From Tetrapyrgos nigripes (taxonomy: Eukaryota > Basidiomycota > Agaricomycetes > Agaricales > Campanellaceae): a stretch of 64,000 nucleotides of DNA. The notes beneath the pieces are model-generated. The model was given only the letters and a program-made list of their open reading frames with translations, searched no databases and was not told the origin of the DNA. Position numbers and translations under genes: made by a program. How positions within the stretch are numbered: position 1 is the stretch's first letter; each line of letters starts with the position of its first letter. Shown here piece after piece: positions 25,512-36,240 of the stretch. Location: contig JAACJM010000026.1 of the NCBI GenBank assembly GCA_013368315.1, positions 62,001 to 126,000 of the forward strand. Direction: 5' to 3'.

Positions 25512-25639
25512 CGAAACCGGTTCCTTCACCGTCGTGCGCGGCGGGGGCGAGTAAGAGAAGGAGGAGGAGAAGGAGGAACCAGAAAGGCGAAGTATAGATC
25601 AATAAATAATTGTAAACACTAATACAGTGGGAGGTACTC

Positions 25640-28600
25640 CTAGTACGGCCGCGGCATGTACTCTTCTATTACAGATCTAGGTTTCACAAACTTACCAAGT
25701 GGCTTATACTCAACATCATCCCATCCAAATGCCTTGGGGCCACCAACCTCAATCCCCCTTCTACTACTGGTCCATTTGTCCGAAGCCGTGATTCCCAGGA
25801 CAAAAACCAACAGGCCATATCGATATTCTGGTGTACCAATTGCCTCGCCACTGGAAGCATCGCAAACACAGATGAGATCGGGCACGGTGGCAGCTAGTTC
25901 CTGCGTCCCATCCTCATGGACGGTCATCGCAAGAATATTTTCGTTCTTGAACGGAATCTTCATCTGACCCTTGAAGCCTTCAGACTCGGATATCCCACTT
26001 CCCGATATGTCGGCGGCAGCTATCAAGACTTCTCCGTATACGTGGCCCTTCACCGTCTTCCTTTCTACACCTGTAATCTTGCCCTTGAATAACACCTTCG
26101 CTGCTTCTGGCCCACCGACTTCTCCTATGATTGCCTCGGCCACATTGTCGATGTCATTTCTTGCCCGGCACAATGCCACTGCCCGGCCTATCCTCCACGC
26201 TAATGATATTGTATTCTGCACGGCGTATGCTTTGGTCTTTGAGCCTGGAAACGGTCCCTTGGCGCAAGCGACATGGGATCCCATCTCTGATAATGCAGCA
26301 CGGAAAGCACGTTCGATCTGCTTTTCACTGGTACCAGTGAGCATAAGCAGGCTATTGCCATTGCCGTCCGAAATGGCAGTTGGTACAAATAGAGCACCGT
26401 CGCCTCCAAAAACAACTGGAGTGATCTGCCATGCAACTGGATACGCGCGACCCATCCAATCGCCGTCAACGGTAGGAATATCCATATTGGTAGAAGCCCC
26501 AAGTATAAGGCCTTGAAGTCCGTTTCCACCTCCGATTTCTAGATCGATGACAGCGTCAGGTTTGATGCCTAGATAGTTGTACACGATGGTCTGCGACTCC
26601 ATCATCTCGTTTCCAGGGAGTTTTTCAACAGAAACCGTCGGGCTGCCCTTGCCACCGCCGCAAGCAACGACACTGTCGTCTTTTAGCCACCCTGGTTCTA
26701 CGACACGAACATTGGCACCAACTTCCCCTGTCACAGGCCGCATCATGTTGCGGAGGTGAACAAAATGTGGATAAGGTGTGCCTCCCCCGCCGGTACCCAA
26801 AATATAACAACCCGTTGAGATCCATTCAAGGTCAGCGGTCGTCAGATGCCATTCGTAGTCACAGGAGTTGGGAGATGATGCTGGACGTCCCGGGCTGATG
26901 ACAACAGTGGGTGTATAGGATGAAATAGCAGTTGGTGTGGATAGTACAGCAAGATGGTCATTGGCAGTGCTCAGTTTGGATCGCTTTAGAGAATATTGAG
27001 TCGAAGATTCAGAAGATGTCATTGTCCCGATAGGTAGGCCATGGGAAGTTTCAGGGACTCGAGAAAAGTCAAAGTCACCGATTGCTTTCACGACCACTCG
27101 GGCCTTGTTTGCGACGTACTGAGTTTAGAAGTAAGTATACCATTCAATCATTTAAGCTAGACCGCACCTGTATTGGAATGAGGTCCATTTCAGCAATCTC
27201 TACAGAGTCAAGCACTGCACCAGCCTGAACAGCGCGATCAATGGCAAGGGCAGAAATCTCGTCCAGAATGGCTTTCGTCGCCCTTCCTTCGGTGCTGACG
27301 ACAGTGTCCACGGTACCACTTACACGTGCAATAGCAGCACCGATAGCATTTGCCACGCCTGCATACTCAGGTTTAAGCACACGGCTGGCACCTTTCAGCT
27401 TCAGTGTTCCATTCTGGTCGGGAGTCACGAGAATTGCACCTCCCCCTACAAGCAAGACAGGAACATCTTCCGCAGAGGTCTTCATGCGATCAATTATTCC
27501 CTCGAGCATGCTTCTGAGTTGGCTTTGATATGCAGAAACCAAGTCAGAGACGCCACCCGAGCTTGAAGCAACTTTAGTAGCACTCTCAACAGCAAGCTCC
27601 ACTTGACCAATCCCAGTCACACTGTTCCCTTGAATGTACTGCGTAACCAGCGAATAATCTGTGGTTGTAGGGACGTCTCCCCCGAAAACATGAGCGTGTT
27701 CGGTAATGCGATGACCAACAGAATCAGGACCAATAGTCAGAGTTGGTTGGGCAGGATCTTTGATTCTGATGATCGATCCACCACCCAAACCAATGCTCTT
27801 AACATCAGGACAAGAGAAATTCATTCTGATTCCTGCAATATTTGTCACTGAAGCAGCTTGCCTGGGAAGACCACTGGGCAATAGCATCCCAACATCTGAA
27901 GAAACAAACAGACGAAGTCTATGAGCACGAGTGACACAGCGGTAAAATCAGCAGAAAAACCTACCTGTTGTTGTGCCGCCAATATCAACAACAAGTATGC
28001 TTTCCCGCTTCGCTGAAGACACCGAATGCTTCATCAAAAATTGACTGCCACACATAGAGTTTGTGGGACCACTGTTGAACGTGCGGATAGGAAGTCGAGC
28101 AGCATCGGAAGCTTGAAGAATGGTGCCATCGTTTTGAGTGAGGAAGACAGGACAGGCTAGATCGAGCGACCGTATGGCAGATTGGAAAGATGAGATTGTA
28201 TGTCTCGCGAAAGCGAGGATGGACGCATTAAGGATTGCGGCATTTTCTCTCTCGATAAAGCCAAGGTTGGCCACTGTCGAATTACAGATCAGCACAATCG
28301 CGATGTGAGCAGTAAAAGAATCATACCTTCTTTCGACAGAACCACTTCCGCTTCTGAATAATATTTCTTCACCCACTCGCCCACTCGCTCTTCCTGACGC
28401 TGACCCATTACATCTGCAGGGGAAAAGACCCCATTGACAACGATAGATCTAATGCCCATCGCTTTGATGCGTTCGCACTCCGTCTTGACCTGCTCTTCAG
28501 ACACGTCCCGAATAATGTTGCCGTCGATTTCAAGTCCACCGTCGAGAAAAGCACAGTATGCGCAGATAATTTCTCTGAGATCGACTGGCCAATCCAGTCC

Positions 28601-28927
28601 AGGTGGAACTGAGCGAGAGAATGGTCCACTGAGTCTGAGAGTAGCAACGGGAGCGAGACGGGATTGGTCTTTCTCGATGATCGAATTGATGAACTGTGTG
28701 GTACCTATACTGACGCTTGCGATAGCCTTGGGATCAACATCACGTAGCAGCGATAGAATAGCGTTCTTAATACCATCGCTGGGGTTGGATGTCGTCGGAG
28801 ATTTGTGATAGGCCAAAATGCCATGGTTTTGCAGAGCAGAAGCAAATGGGTCAAGAAGGACAGCATCGGTGTTCGTCCCGCCGACATCTACACCAATTCT
28901 CAAATTATGGGAAGGTGAGAGAGGCAT
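25640..28927 (-). CDS. Hydantoinase/oxoprolinase with C-terminal DUF917
   Basis: ATP-dependent ring-opening hydrolase family; the actual substrate is unknown. The N-terminal hydantoinase A part opens with HNLRIGVDVGGTNTDAVLLD, then SIGTTQFINSIIEKDQSRLA. The second actin-like half has NSGPTNSMCGSQFLMKH, ESILVVDIGGTTTDVGMLLP and SIGLGGGSIIRI, ending with PVLLVGGGAILV and YAGVANAIGAAIARVSGTVD. A Ser/Thr-rich linker (about 26900-27060) joins a DUF917 domain: EWISTGCYILGTGGGGTPYP, VIDLEIGGGNGLQGLILGAS, and WRIGRAVALCRARND. It ends IEEYMPRPY. About 1,040 aa. The two-domain layout is known in fungi. Divergent from MCMBP with 191 bp between start codons. Confidence 0.88.
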
Positions 28928-29058
28928 TGTGAAGACACTCTAGTTTTGCCAGCATGATAGTTATTTGAAACGGTTAATGGCTGGCCGGGGCCAAGGGGAC
29001 TTATCTTTGTTGTATCCGAGCACCTATGGCAGCTCTGTGAATGTAGGAGGGCCAAACA

Positions 29059-29064
29059 ACGCGT
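29059..29064. promoter_or_regulatory. ACGCGT (MCB) box upstream of MCMBP
   Basis: Exact MluI cell-cycle box 55 bp before the MCMBP start codon, in the divergent promoter. MBF binds this sequence in yeasts at genes for DNA synthesis; activity here is inferred only. Confidence 0.45.
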
Positions 29065-29118
29065 ACATATTACGAATCTACACAAATTGAAAGGTTTTGC
29101 GCGTCCTTCCAATTTCCA

Positions 29119-31149
29119 ATGGTTTCTGCCCTGCCCTTCGATGTCATTGCAGATCCAAACCCCGAACTCCAGCGTCTCTTTGATTCAGATAGCGGACCTT
29201 CCTTTCCAACTCGTGTTTCGGAGCATTTTTCATCCATATTTGCGGACCCAGTCGTCTTTGACAAAGTACTGATGGTCTTTCGGTCCATGTCATGTCCCGC
29301 TAACTTGTACAGATTCCGTCTGTAGACCTCCATAATGCGCCCGAGTCATTTCAAGATCGTGCTTTCGTTAGGTTTCGTGCTATGATCCAAGATACGTCTG
29401 CATCACCAGAAATGTATCTCGCAGAGGCCGATGACCACAAGTACGGTGGTTGGGGTGCTGCACACGACACTCCTGCCGAGATCGATTATGAAAATCTTAG
29501 GGAGTGTTCCGTCTTTTGGGCTGTCAGCATTCCCGGAGAAAGTGACTGGGTTGGCAATCGCCATTCTCAACAGTCCGTATCAACTTCAAAACCCTCCCAA
29601 TCACACAAATACCCAGTCCCCGCCGCCCATCATGTAGGCATGCAACTCAAGGTATGCAACACCGTCTACTCCTGCTTCTGGAAATCCCTTATTCTTTGCC
29701 AGGTATATGATACATCTGCCGCGGAAACCCTGAAAACCACCGATATTGCTACATTTGTTGGCTTACTGACTTCGGAACCGTAAGTGAGCTCTTTTACTCC
29801 ACTTTGCAGTGTTGTTGACTTGTCTGCAGTCTTCAGCACGAACTTGAGGTCGACAATCCAAAGACAGTGCCGACCCTTCATGTTCTCTTCCATAAAGTGC
29901 ATCCTATCACAATCAAACCTTACACTTTTCCACTTCCTTCCCCTCAGGGGTCCATTGCAGATTTACGAAATGAAGTCATCGAATGGATTGCTCGCGAGGC
30001 TCTTGCTGACGACAAAGAAGCAGCTGAATGGGTGTTGTTGAGTTGTATAGCACGGGTGTACATTTTAATCCTCCATTTCTCCGAATCTGGCTTGGTCTCA
30101 TTCTTGATTTTCCAGACAATCGAGGGCACCTCCCATTCTTCCACCTACCCTGACTCTGTCCAGATTCCCGTCTTCTACGGGACCTTCATCCCCTCCCCCA
30201 ACTCTTCATGCCGTCCTGGCCTACCTCTTCCCTTCTGTCTCCCTTCTCCCACTTTCTCTCGAAACTATCAACCAGACACCGTTCATGCCTGAATCTCGTG
30301 AAGAGGATTTGCACTCTGGTTGGCTACAACTACCCAGAGGTAACATATGTTTGGTCACTGAGAGTGGAGTCACCGAGGGTGGAGTAAATGAGAAAGGTAA
30401 TTATTCATCGACTCTTCATGACGGCTTCTTCTGAAAAATTTTTCCCTTTAGGTGTTCTCAACCTCCGAGCGACTCAGGAATCGATGATTCACCAAATGCT
30501 TGACTATGTCTTCCCTTTCAGCTCGTACAAATTTGAAACAGACATTACGTGGATTGTTCTCTCAGAGGGCCGAAAGAGTGCCTTCTTCCAGGTGAGTTCA
30601 TCTCTTCTATTTGGAACAGTAATCTAACTCTACCTTAAAGACCGACATCAACTTTCCACTAAACGCAGAAAGCTCATCAGACCGACTGTACAAGCCTAAG
30701 GAAGACGTTGTGTTACCTGCTCAAGATCGACTAGAAGCCTTTCGCAATCTGGTTTGCAGTTCAAAAATTGGAACTACTGGTGTCGCAGAGGATGCTGCTG
30801 AGGTGCATATTGAATTTGTATCACTGATCTTGGCTTCTATCTATGCTAACTGTATACAGTATATCCAAAACGACTTTGTCAATCAACGCAAGGTGAACAG
30901 CGATAACACCCTTTCAACCTCTGCAGCCAAACCCACAGTCACCGCAGACGATCTCATCCAGAAGATGATGGTTGCCAAGTATGTGTTAACTTGCTTACGT
31001 ATGATCATTTCTGAGTAGTTTACGGTCTTGCTAGATCACTTGCGCTCTCCTTACATGAATCCGAGGTGACTGTGGATATATGGAAGCGAATGAAGGAGTT
31101 GGATATGAAGAGAGTCGAGCGAGTTGAGAGAATGAGTGATCTTGGCTGA
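29119..31149 (+). CDS. MCMBP: MCM complex-binding protein (MCMBP/ETG1)
   Basis: Partner of the MCM2-7 helicase, proposed in animals, plants and fission yeast to help MCM assembly and unloading. The protein begins MVSALPFDVIADPNPELQRL; the conserved core follows as DLHNAPESFQDRAFVRFRAM, IQDTSASPEMYLAE and CSVFWAVSIPGESDWVGN. Central parts read PTLHVLFHKVHPITIKPYTF and LRNEVIEWIAREALADDKEA. Later come ESMIHQMLDYVFPFSSYKFE, TDITWIVLSEGRKSAFF and DINFPLNAESSSDRLYKP; the end is MKRVERVERMSDLG. About 560 aa over some nine exons, with introns of 50-60 nt. The match over the whole length is good; function here is by homology. Confidence 0.85.
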
Positions 31150-31739
31150 GGTGTCATCCACGGCGCTGAATTTCTTACCCAGGGTGTCGAGATGTACCTT
31201 ACTGAACAAGCCTCGATATATAGGATCCATGACGTTATGGCAGGTGCCTGGATTGAGACTTGCACTTACTCCATTCGATAGTGGTCGCCGCTTGGCAAGT
31301 TGGTGCTTCCTCCACGTTCTTGCCCGAGGTTCTCGGTGAGTCGGATGACTGATACGACGATTACTAGTGGTCATCATAAAGTTGTCGCAGAAACTGGGGA
31401 ATGCAGAAGTTTGTAAAGTATTAATACTCTTCAGGAACCTATCGTAGCTGTAGGGATGGTGGGGGTTTGACCGTGGGACTGCGTCTATACGCCGACGTGG
31501 AAGCAAATATTCTCTAGTCTGAGTCTGGTTAGGTCTGGTTGGACCGCAGCCTCCCGTTTCTCACCCAACGACTATATATATTGTGAGAACGGTACTCACG
31601 GAAGAAGCTGTGTGCAATTTGTTGTGCAATCCGTTTCATACGACTGTCGCTTCCGCTTCGCTCACAGGAACTAAGTTATAATGATCTGGTTGTCGTCCCT
31701 CCCGTTTCTCAGGCCATTCCTGCTTGTTCGCTCGCTCTC
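31150..31739. other. Intergenic gap without supported gene
   Basis: 590 bp between the MCMBP stop and the DOMON gene start. Antisense open frames near 31050-31500 overlap MCMBP exons and show no family signal. I see nothing beyond 3' and 5' flanks. Confidence 0.5.
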
Positions 31740-33510
31740 ATGTTGGTCTTTTCCTCCTTGACGCTCTTAAGTCTTACTTTTGGCTTCCATTTCGTTGGTC
31801 TCGTAAATGCTCTGAAGGGGGACTCTAATTGCGGCAGGTATCTCTGCGTAAATGCAACTGTTCACCATGATACTGTAACCTGTCGGTATACCTCTTCACA
31901 ACACTTGATTGCTTGTACTGACATTCTAACAGACCAGTTGACCGCCAGGAGGCAGCCAGTAGGTTGGTTGGCCATGTAAGCCCCCTCCAATCTTCGTGCA
32001 CCTATCAGACTAATTACACCTCGTATCTAGCGGCTTCGGTCGCCATATGGTAGATACCCATATGGTCGTCCTATGGAGGAACAATGATGATAGTATAACA
32101 CTAAGCCAACGCTACGCTACCGGACACACTGAACCTAAAGTCGTAGAAGATCCTCCAAGGATCGCCACCCTTCCTGAGGTGCAGCCAGCTAACGTGAGTC
32201 CCCCAACTTTGAACCTGACATTTCACATATAACAAAACTTCTGCAGTGGCTCGGTACTCCCAACGCTTCCCTTTCCTTCAGCATCCCTCTAAACAAAACA
32301 TTGTTTCAATCAGAGGATGCAACAGAAAGATTAATTTGGGCTTACTCAATGACTACTCCACACTCTGCTGAACCGGACGCTGAAATGTGGCAACATTACA
32401 CCGCCGGATATTTACGACTTGACCTCGCCAAAGACTTGCCCGGAACCCTGCCTGAGGAAGAGCTGGAAAATGAAGGTCAACCCTCTGATGCCCCTAATGA
32501 CTCCTCCAAATCTTCAGACTCAGGCAGTCATGCCGACGATTCAGATTCCTCTTCGTACACAAAACACGACAAGATGTTGCTTGCTCACGGTATTCTTGTC
32601 ACAACCGGGTTCCTTTTCCTGCTACCTCTAGGTTCATTGGTAGCACGGTGGGGCAGAACATTCACTTCGAAATGGTTCAAGGCTCACCGAGCCATCAACT
32701 TCTACATCAGTCTCCCTGTCATCGTGTTAGGATGGATCTTGGGTCCCCTGTCAGTGTTAGACGCCAAAGCTTCGCACTTTCTCGATGGTCATCAGGTAAG
32801 CTCCAGTCGCAAGTACTGAAGACGTCGATTCTCATGATTCTTCAGATCTGCGGTCTTCTCCTCTTTGTGGTGTACCTGCTTCAAGTGTTCTTAGGCCGAT
32901 ACATCCATGCTCGCAAGGCCAAATTGGCACAGTTGAACAAGCCAACGCGACCCCACCCTCCCTCAAATGTTTTGCATGTAGTTTTAGGGCTATTGACCAT
33001 CACATTTGTACGTTCTCTTTCTGAAAAGTGTGTTTGTATTCCATACTCATCCTGCCGTGATTTCCAGGCGTTTTTCCAGGCACGTCAAAGAATTTGTGTA
33101 TTCTCTACTATACGGTTTCTGATTTGGCTTGAATGAACAGGTTCGTAGTGGAATGGACGAATGGGAGCTGACAACTGGTCATGATGTGGCACACTGGTGT
33201 CATAATCTCTGGAAGGCTTGGGCGTTTGTGAGTTTAATTTTCCGACTACGAGCGACATCACTGATAGCGTCAGCAGGTATTGCCCATTACATACCTCGTC
33301 GGATTAACACTTCTGAAACGTCAATTCCACCAAGAGACGAGCGGTCTCTCCCCTTCTTCTACACCCCGGCATTACCTCGCTTTGTCTCCTGAGGACGGCG
33401 CTCCTTCTGCGCTTTTTGATTCTGAACAAGATTATGGAGAGTCGAACATGGCCGAGAGCAGAGCTACCAAGGAGTTCGAGAGCGAGATACCGTTGCTGAA
33501 AAGGCATTAG
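31740..33510 (+). CDS. DOMON - cytochrome b561 membrane protein
   Basis: Predicted transmembrane electron carrier: a lumenal or extracellular haem DOMON domain linked to a b561-type bundle. The signal peptide is MLVFSSLTLLSLTFGFHFVG. The DOMON part includes LKGDSNCGRYLCVNATVHHD, GWLAIGFGRHMVDTHMVVLW and SLSFSIPLNKTLF. A Ser/Asp-rich linker precedes the membrane helices: KMLLAHGILVTTGFLFLLPL, KAHRAINFYISLPVIVLGWI, GHQICGLLLFVVYLLQVFLG, SNVLHVVLGLLTITFAFFQV and a final FVLPITYLVGLTLL. His residues in successive helices (AHG, AHR, GHQ, LHV) suit b561 haem ligands. The cytosolic tail ends EIPLLKRH. Related fungal proteins are often listed as CBD9-like or ferric-reductase-like; its substrate is unknown. 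Confidence 0.85.
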
Positions 33511-33636
33511 ACTGATACTCTAAACATATGGTCTGTTATTCGGTCTCCTACTGTACCTCTTACAGCTCTGACAGTTAGTGTCATTGAGGTTTTTATTTCT
33601 GTACAAGATACATACACTACGAAGTTATCTCTTCAA

Positions 33637-34575
33637 TCATAAAGCAACATCAAAATAACTGCGAAGAATGTCAGCTAAAGGAGAACAAAACACGAGGGAC
33701 CCACGTACCCCAGATACATTGTCTTGACCACCGGGGCCTTGTCGAACTCTGTAGTCTACATTCAGTATTTATCCTGGAGCGGGCTGCATATTACTGACCT
33801 TCGGGTCGGCTTGAATTCTTCTGTGGTAGCATCATCCCACAAGCTGCCAATCGAACTGTTGCCTCCAGGGTTAGTTCTTACTCTCCTGAAGAGGAATCAG
33901 CATTCTGCAGAATCAAATGATAGGGTCCACGCACCTGCTTGGTCTGACTTCGGACGAAAACGCAATTCCAACTTCTTCCTCTGGTTCTTCAACCTTTGTT
34001 TGCGATGTTGCAGGGGTGATAGTAGGCTACGAAAGATGCGTGAGGGGGATGGTAACGTTGAGGAGGGGGTTGTTCTTACCTCTGAAGGAGGAGGAGGAGC
34101 CTCGGATAAAGCATCATTAGTTTCCTGGAAGTCTGCGCCGAAGATATCCGTATGGTTTCCTCCAGGAGCTGTTCGAACGCGACGAGACGGCTTAAAGTCA
34201 TCGGAAGTGCTTCCAGATTCTTGGGTTACATTAGATACGACCATCGCGATAGTCGAATAGGACATTCACCAGTGACGGTTTCGGCCTCGGTCGCGTTGGA
34301 TTGGGGTACGCCAGCCGTAAGTTTACCAAATTTCGCGTATCCTGAGAGAAATGAAGCGTAAAGTAGGAAAGAACAATGAAATCTTGCTCACGAGGCAGTT
34401 TCTGAATGTTGGAAAAGTTGGTATCGACACTGATTCCAGTGTATTTGAGGAACTCGATCAGAGATCGCTTCGTAAACACGATACTGGTATCGTCCCAGCC
34501 CAGCATGCCGAGATTGGAAGGCCACTCCTTCTCTTTGGACATATCTACGACATCTGTGGGGGTGAAACTGGTCAT
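33637..34575 (-). CDS. Unnamed protein with three RRVRxxPGG motifs (Jupiter/HN1-like)
   Basis: Spliced by hand from five or six exons. Exon 1 reads MTSFTPTDVVDMSKEKEWPS and ends NFSNIQKLP, then RYAKFGKLTAGVPQSNATEA. Three spaced copies of one motif follow: KPSRRVRTAPGGNHTDIFG, RPSRRVRTNPGGNSSIGSLW and KPTRRVRQGPGGQDNVSG, separated by acidic spacers (EVEEPEEEVGIAFSSE). The motif resembles the short PGG repeats of HN1/Jupiter and plant SPIRAL1 microtubule-associated proteins; that link is my inference from the pattern (R-V-x-x-x-P-G-G-x-S-S). Most introns interrupt the motif Arg codons or their edges. The stop is 33637 or, with another acceptor, 33671. About 190-200 aa, largely disordered. Start may be the inner Met at 34542. 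Confidence 0.6.
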
Positions 34576-35048
34576 AAATAAGCAACATGAACGGAGACAG
34601 TGTCAGAGTGATTCACGAACGTCGAAGTCATGGTTAAAGTTGTGCGTGAACCGTGGAACGGTCACGCGTGACGAATAGCAACGAGAATACTTCATAGAGA
34701 CGTACTTACTTGTAAGAACAACATGAGGGCTCTGGTTCTGTACAGGCAATAACAAGCCAGTGGTTGTGATATGAATACAGTGTATGGATACCAAAAGAAC
34801 CTACCCAGTTTAGCATAAGTATGTAGGTACTTAACAAAACAGAACCTGGCAGTATCTACAAAATCTGAATCTCCGAAATCCTGGTGCATTTAGTATGAGG
34901 ATTATGCCGCTCGCAGCTCCTTATTCGTGCCTATATTTCTCTGCACTGAGGCTGAGACGGACGTCGGTCTGTTCACAGGCGTAGGTGACCCTGGGCATCC
35001 GCGGCGTGCAAGTACACGTACCCTCACGTACTCCATTCCCTGGGTTAA
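34576..35048. other. Intergenic gap, shared upstream region
   Basis: 473 bp between the PGG-protein start and the COQ7 start. Only short unsupported frames are present. Probably divergent promoters. Confidence 0.45.
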
Positions 35049-35824
35049 ATGTTGACAGCTTTCTTTCGACACGCCCCCGCGCGTACTCTTACACTCCGGC
35101 GGTTTTTGGCATCTCAAGCATATATTCAATCCACTGAACATGATCCTGCAACCTCAGCAACCCCTTCAAATCTTTCCTCAGCTCAACGTTCCGCTCTAGA
35201 GAGCGCGTTGAGAGTTGACCAGGCAGGGGAGATCGCAGCAAATTGGATCTACCATGGGCAACATTTTGTCCTTGGCCGCCAGCCAATAACCGGCCCTTTA
35301 ATTCAAGCAAGTGGTTCACGAAATGATATGATTAACATGGGCCTGATATCATTGTTTTGTAGGAAATGTGGGACCAAGAGAAAAAGCATCTTCTAGTGAT
35401 GGACAAACTACAGCTTCAACACAGGGTTCGCCCTACAATGCTCACTGAGGTTGCAAAGGTTGCAGGGTTTGGGCTCGGAGCAGTGACTGCTTTGATGGGA
35501 AAGGAAGCTGCCATGGCATGCACTGAAGCAGTCGAGACAGTCATTGGCGAACATTACAACGAGTCAGTGCCTATTGTGCTGCTTTCTCCTCCAATTCTCA
35601 CTCATTCGTCCTGCAGTCAGTTAAAAGAACTGGAGTCAATGCCGTCGGACCATCCCAGTATCCCGTTATTGAAGGAAGTTGTGAAGGAGTTTCGAGACGA
35701 CGAGCTGGAGCACCTTGATATTGCCGTTGTTAATCACTCGCAAAGAGCACCTGCGCACGCGCTACTGAGTAGCGTGGTTGGGATGGGCTGCCAAGTAGCA
35801 ATCGAACTGTGCAAGAGAATCTAA
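35049..35824 (+). CDS. COQ7: 5-demethoxyubiquinone hydroxylase COQ7/CAT5
   Basis: Di-iron monooxygenase of mitochondrial ubiquinone synthesis. The N-terminus MLTAFFRHAPARTLTLRRFL is basic and amphipathic, as for matrix import. The ferritin-like bundle supplies the iron ligands: Glu in LRVDQAGEIAANWIYHGQ, ExxH in EMWDQEKKHLLVMDK, Glu in MACTEAVETVIGEHYN, and Glu plus ExxH in EFRDDELEHLDIAV. It ends VGMGCQVAIELCKRI, the usual C-terminus. Introns fall near 35311-35363 and 35563-35618. About 220 aa. Its stop codon is only 17 bp from the stop of a convergent complex I subunit gene. Confidence 0.95.
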
Positions 35825-35841
35825 CATAGCTACACAATGTA

Positions 35842-36159
35842 CTAATTTGCTCTGCTGAGTGTGCTGTCTTTGAGCTTTGCATTCCATTGCCATCTATTCT
35901 GGAGAGTGTGTGACATCAGAACGACTCCTGCAACGGATGGATGGACTTACGGTGGAAGCGGACAGAATCGTGTAGAAAGCTACAGGAGCAACGATGAAAC
36001 CCAAGATGGCAACCTGGACGTTGGGTCTGCTCCATCGAAAACGCAAATAGTGTTGTTCACGCTAGCTTGAGATGAGAAAGTGGCCGCAGCAGAAAGTGAG
36101 CAAAGAATTACCCAGGTATTGAAGTTTTCTACAGCGGGGTCTGGTTTGAAAGAAGCCAT
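35842..36159 (-). CDS. Small complex I subunit, B15/NDUFB4-like
   Basis: Three tiny exons give a 71-aa protein: MASFKPDPAVENFNTW, then REQHYLRFRWSRPNVQVAIL with the membrane span ILGFIVAPVAFYTILS, then NRWQWNAKLKDSTLSRAN. Both introns have clean GT-AG ends and lie in phase 0. A short N-terminal tail, an FRW motif and one transmembrane helix fit the accessory B15 (NDUFB4) subunit of mitochondrial NADH dehydrogenase, as seen in basidiomycetes. The gene is too broken by introns to show as an open frame. It is tail-to-tail with COQ7 and divergent from the RRM/G-patch gene with 81 bp between starts. Coding nature is likely; subunit identity is inferred. Confidence 0.65.
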
Positions 36160-36240
36160 GGTGGGTGGTCAAATGGTGGTCGAGAAGATTTGTTTGGATG
36201 CTGCTGTTTGCACTTCTCTTCTTTTCATTCTACTTCCACC

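Noticed and set aside
25495..25602. N-terminal extension of the formin with a long leucine run that looks like a signal peptide
   Set aside because: Formins are cytosolic and the conserved start MDSLFGRKK lies at 25494; the Leu run comes from CTC repeats in the 5' leader.
31051..31506. Minus-strand 151-aa frame at the MCMBP 3' end
   Set aside because: Overlaps MCMBP exons antisense and has no recognisable domain or splice support.
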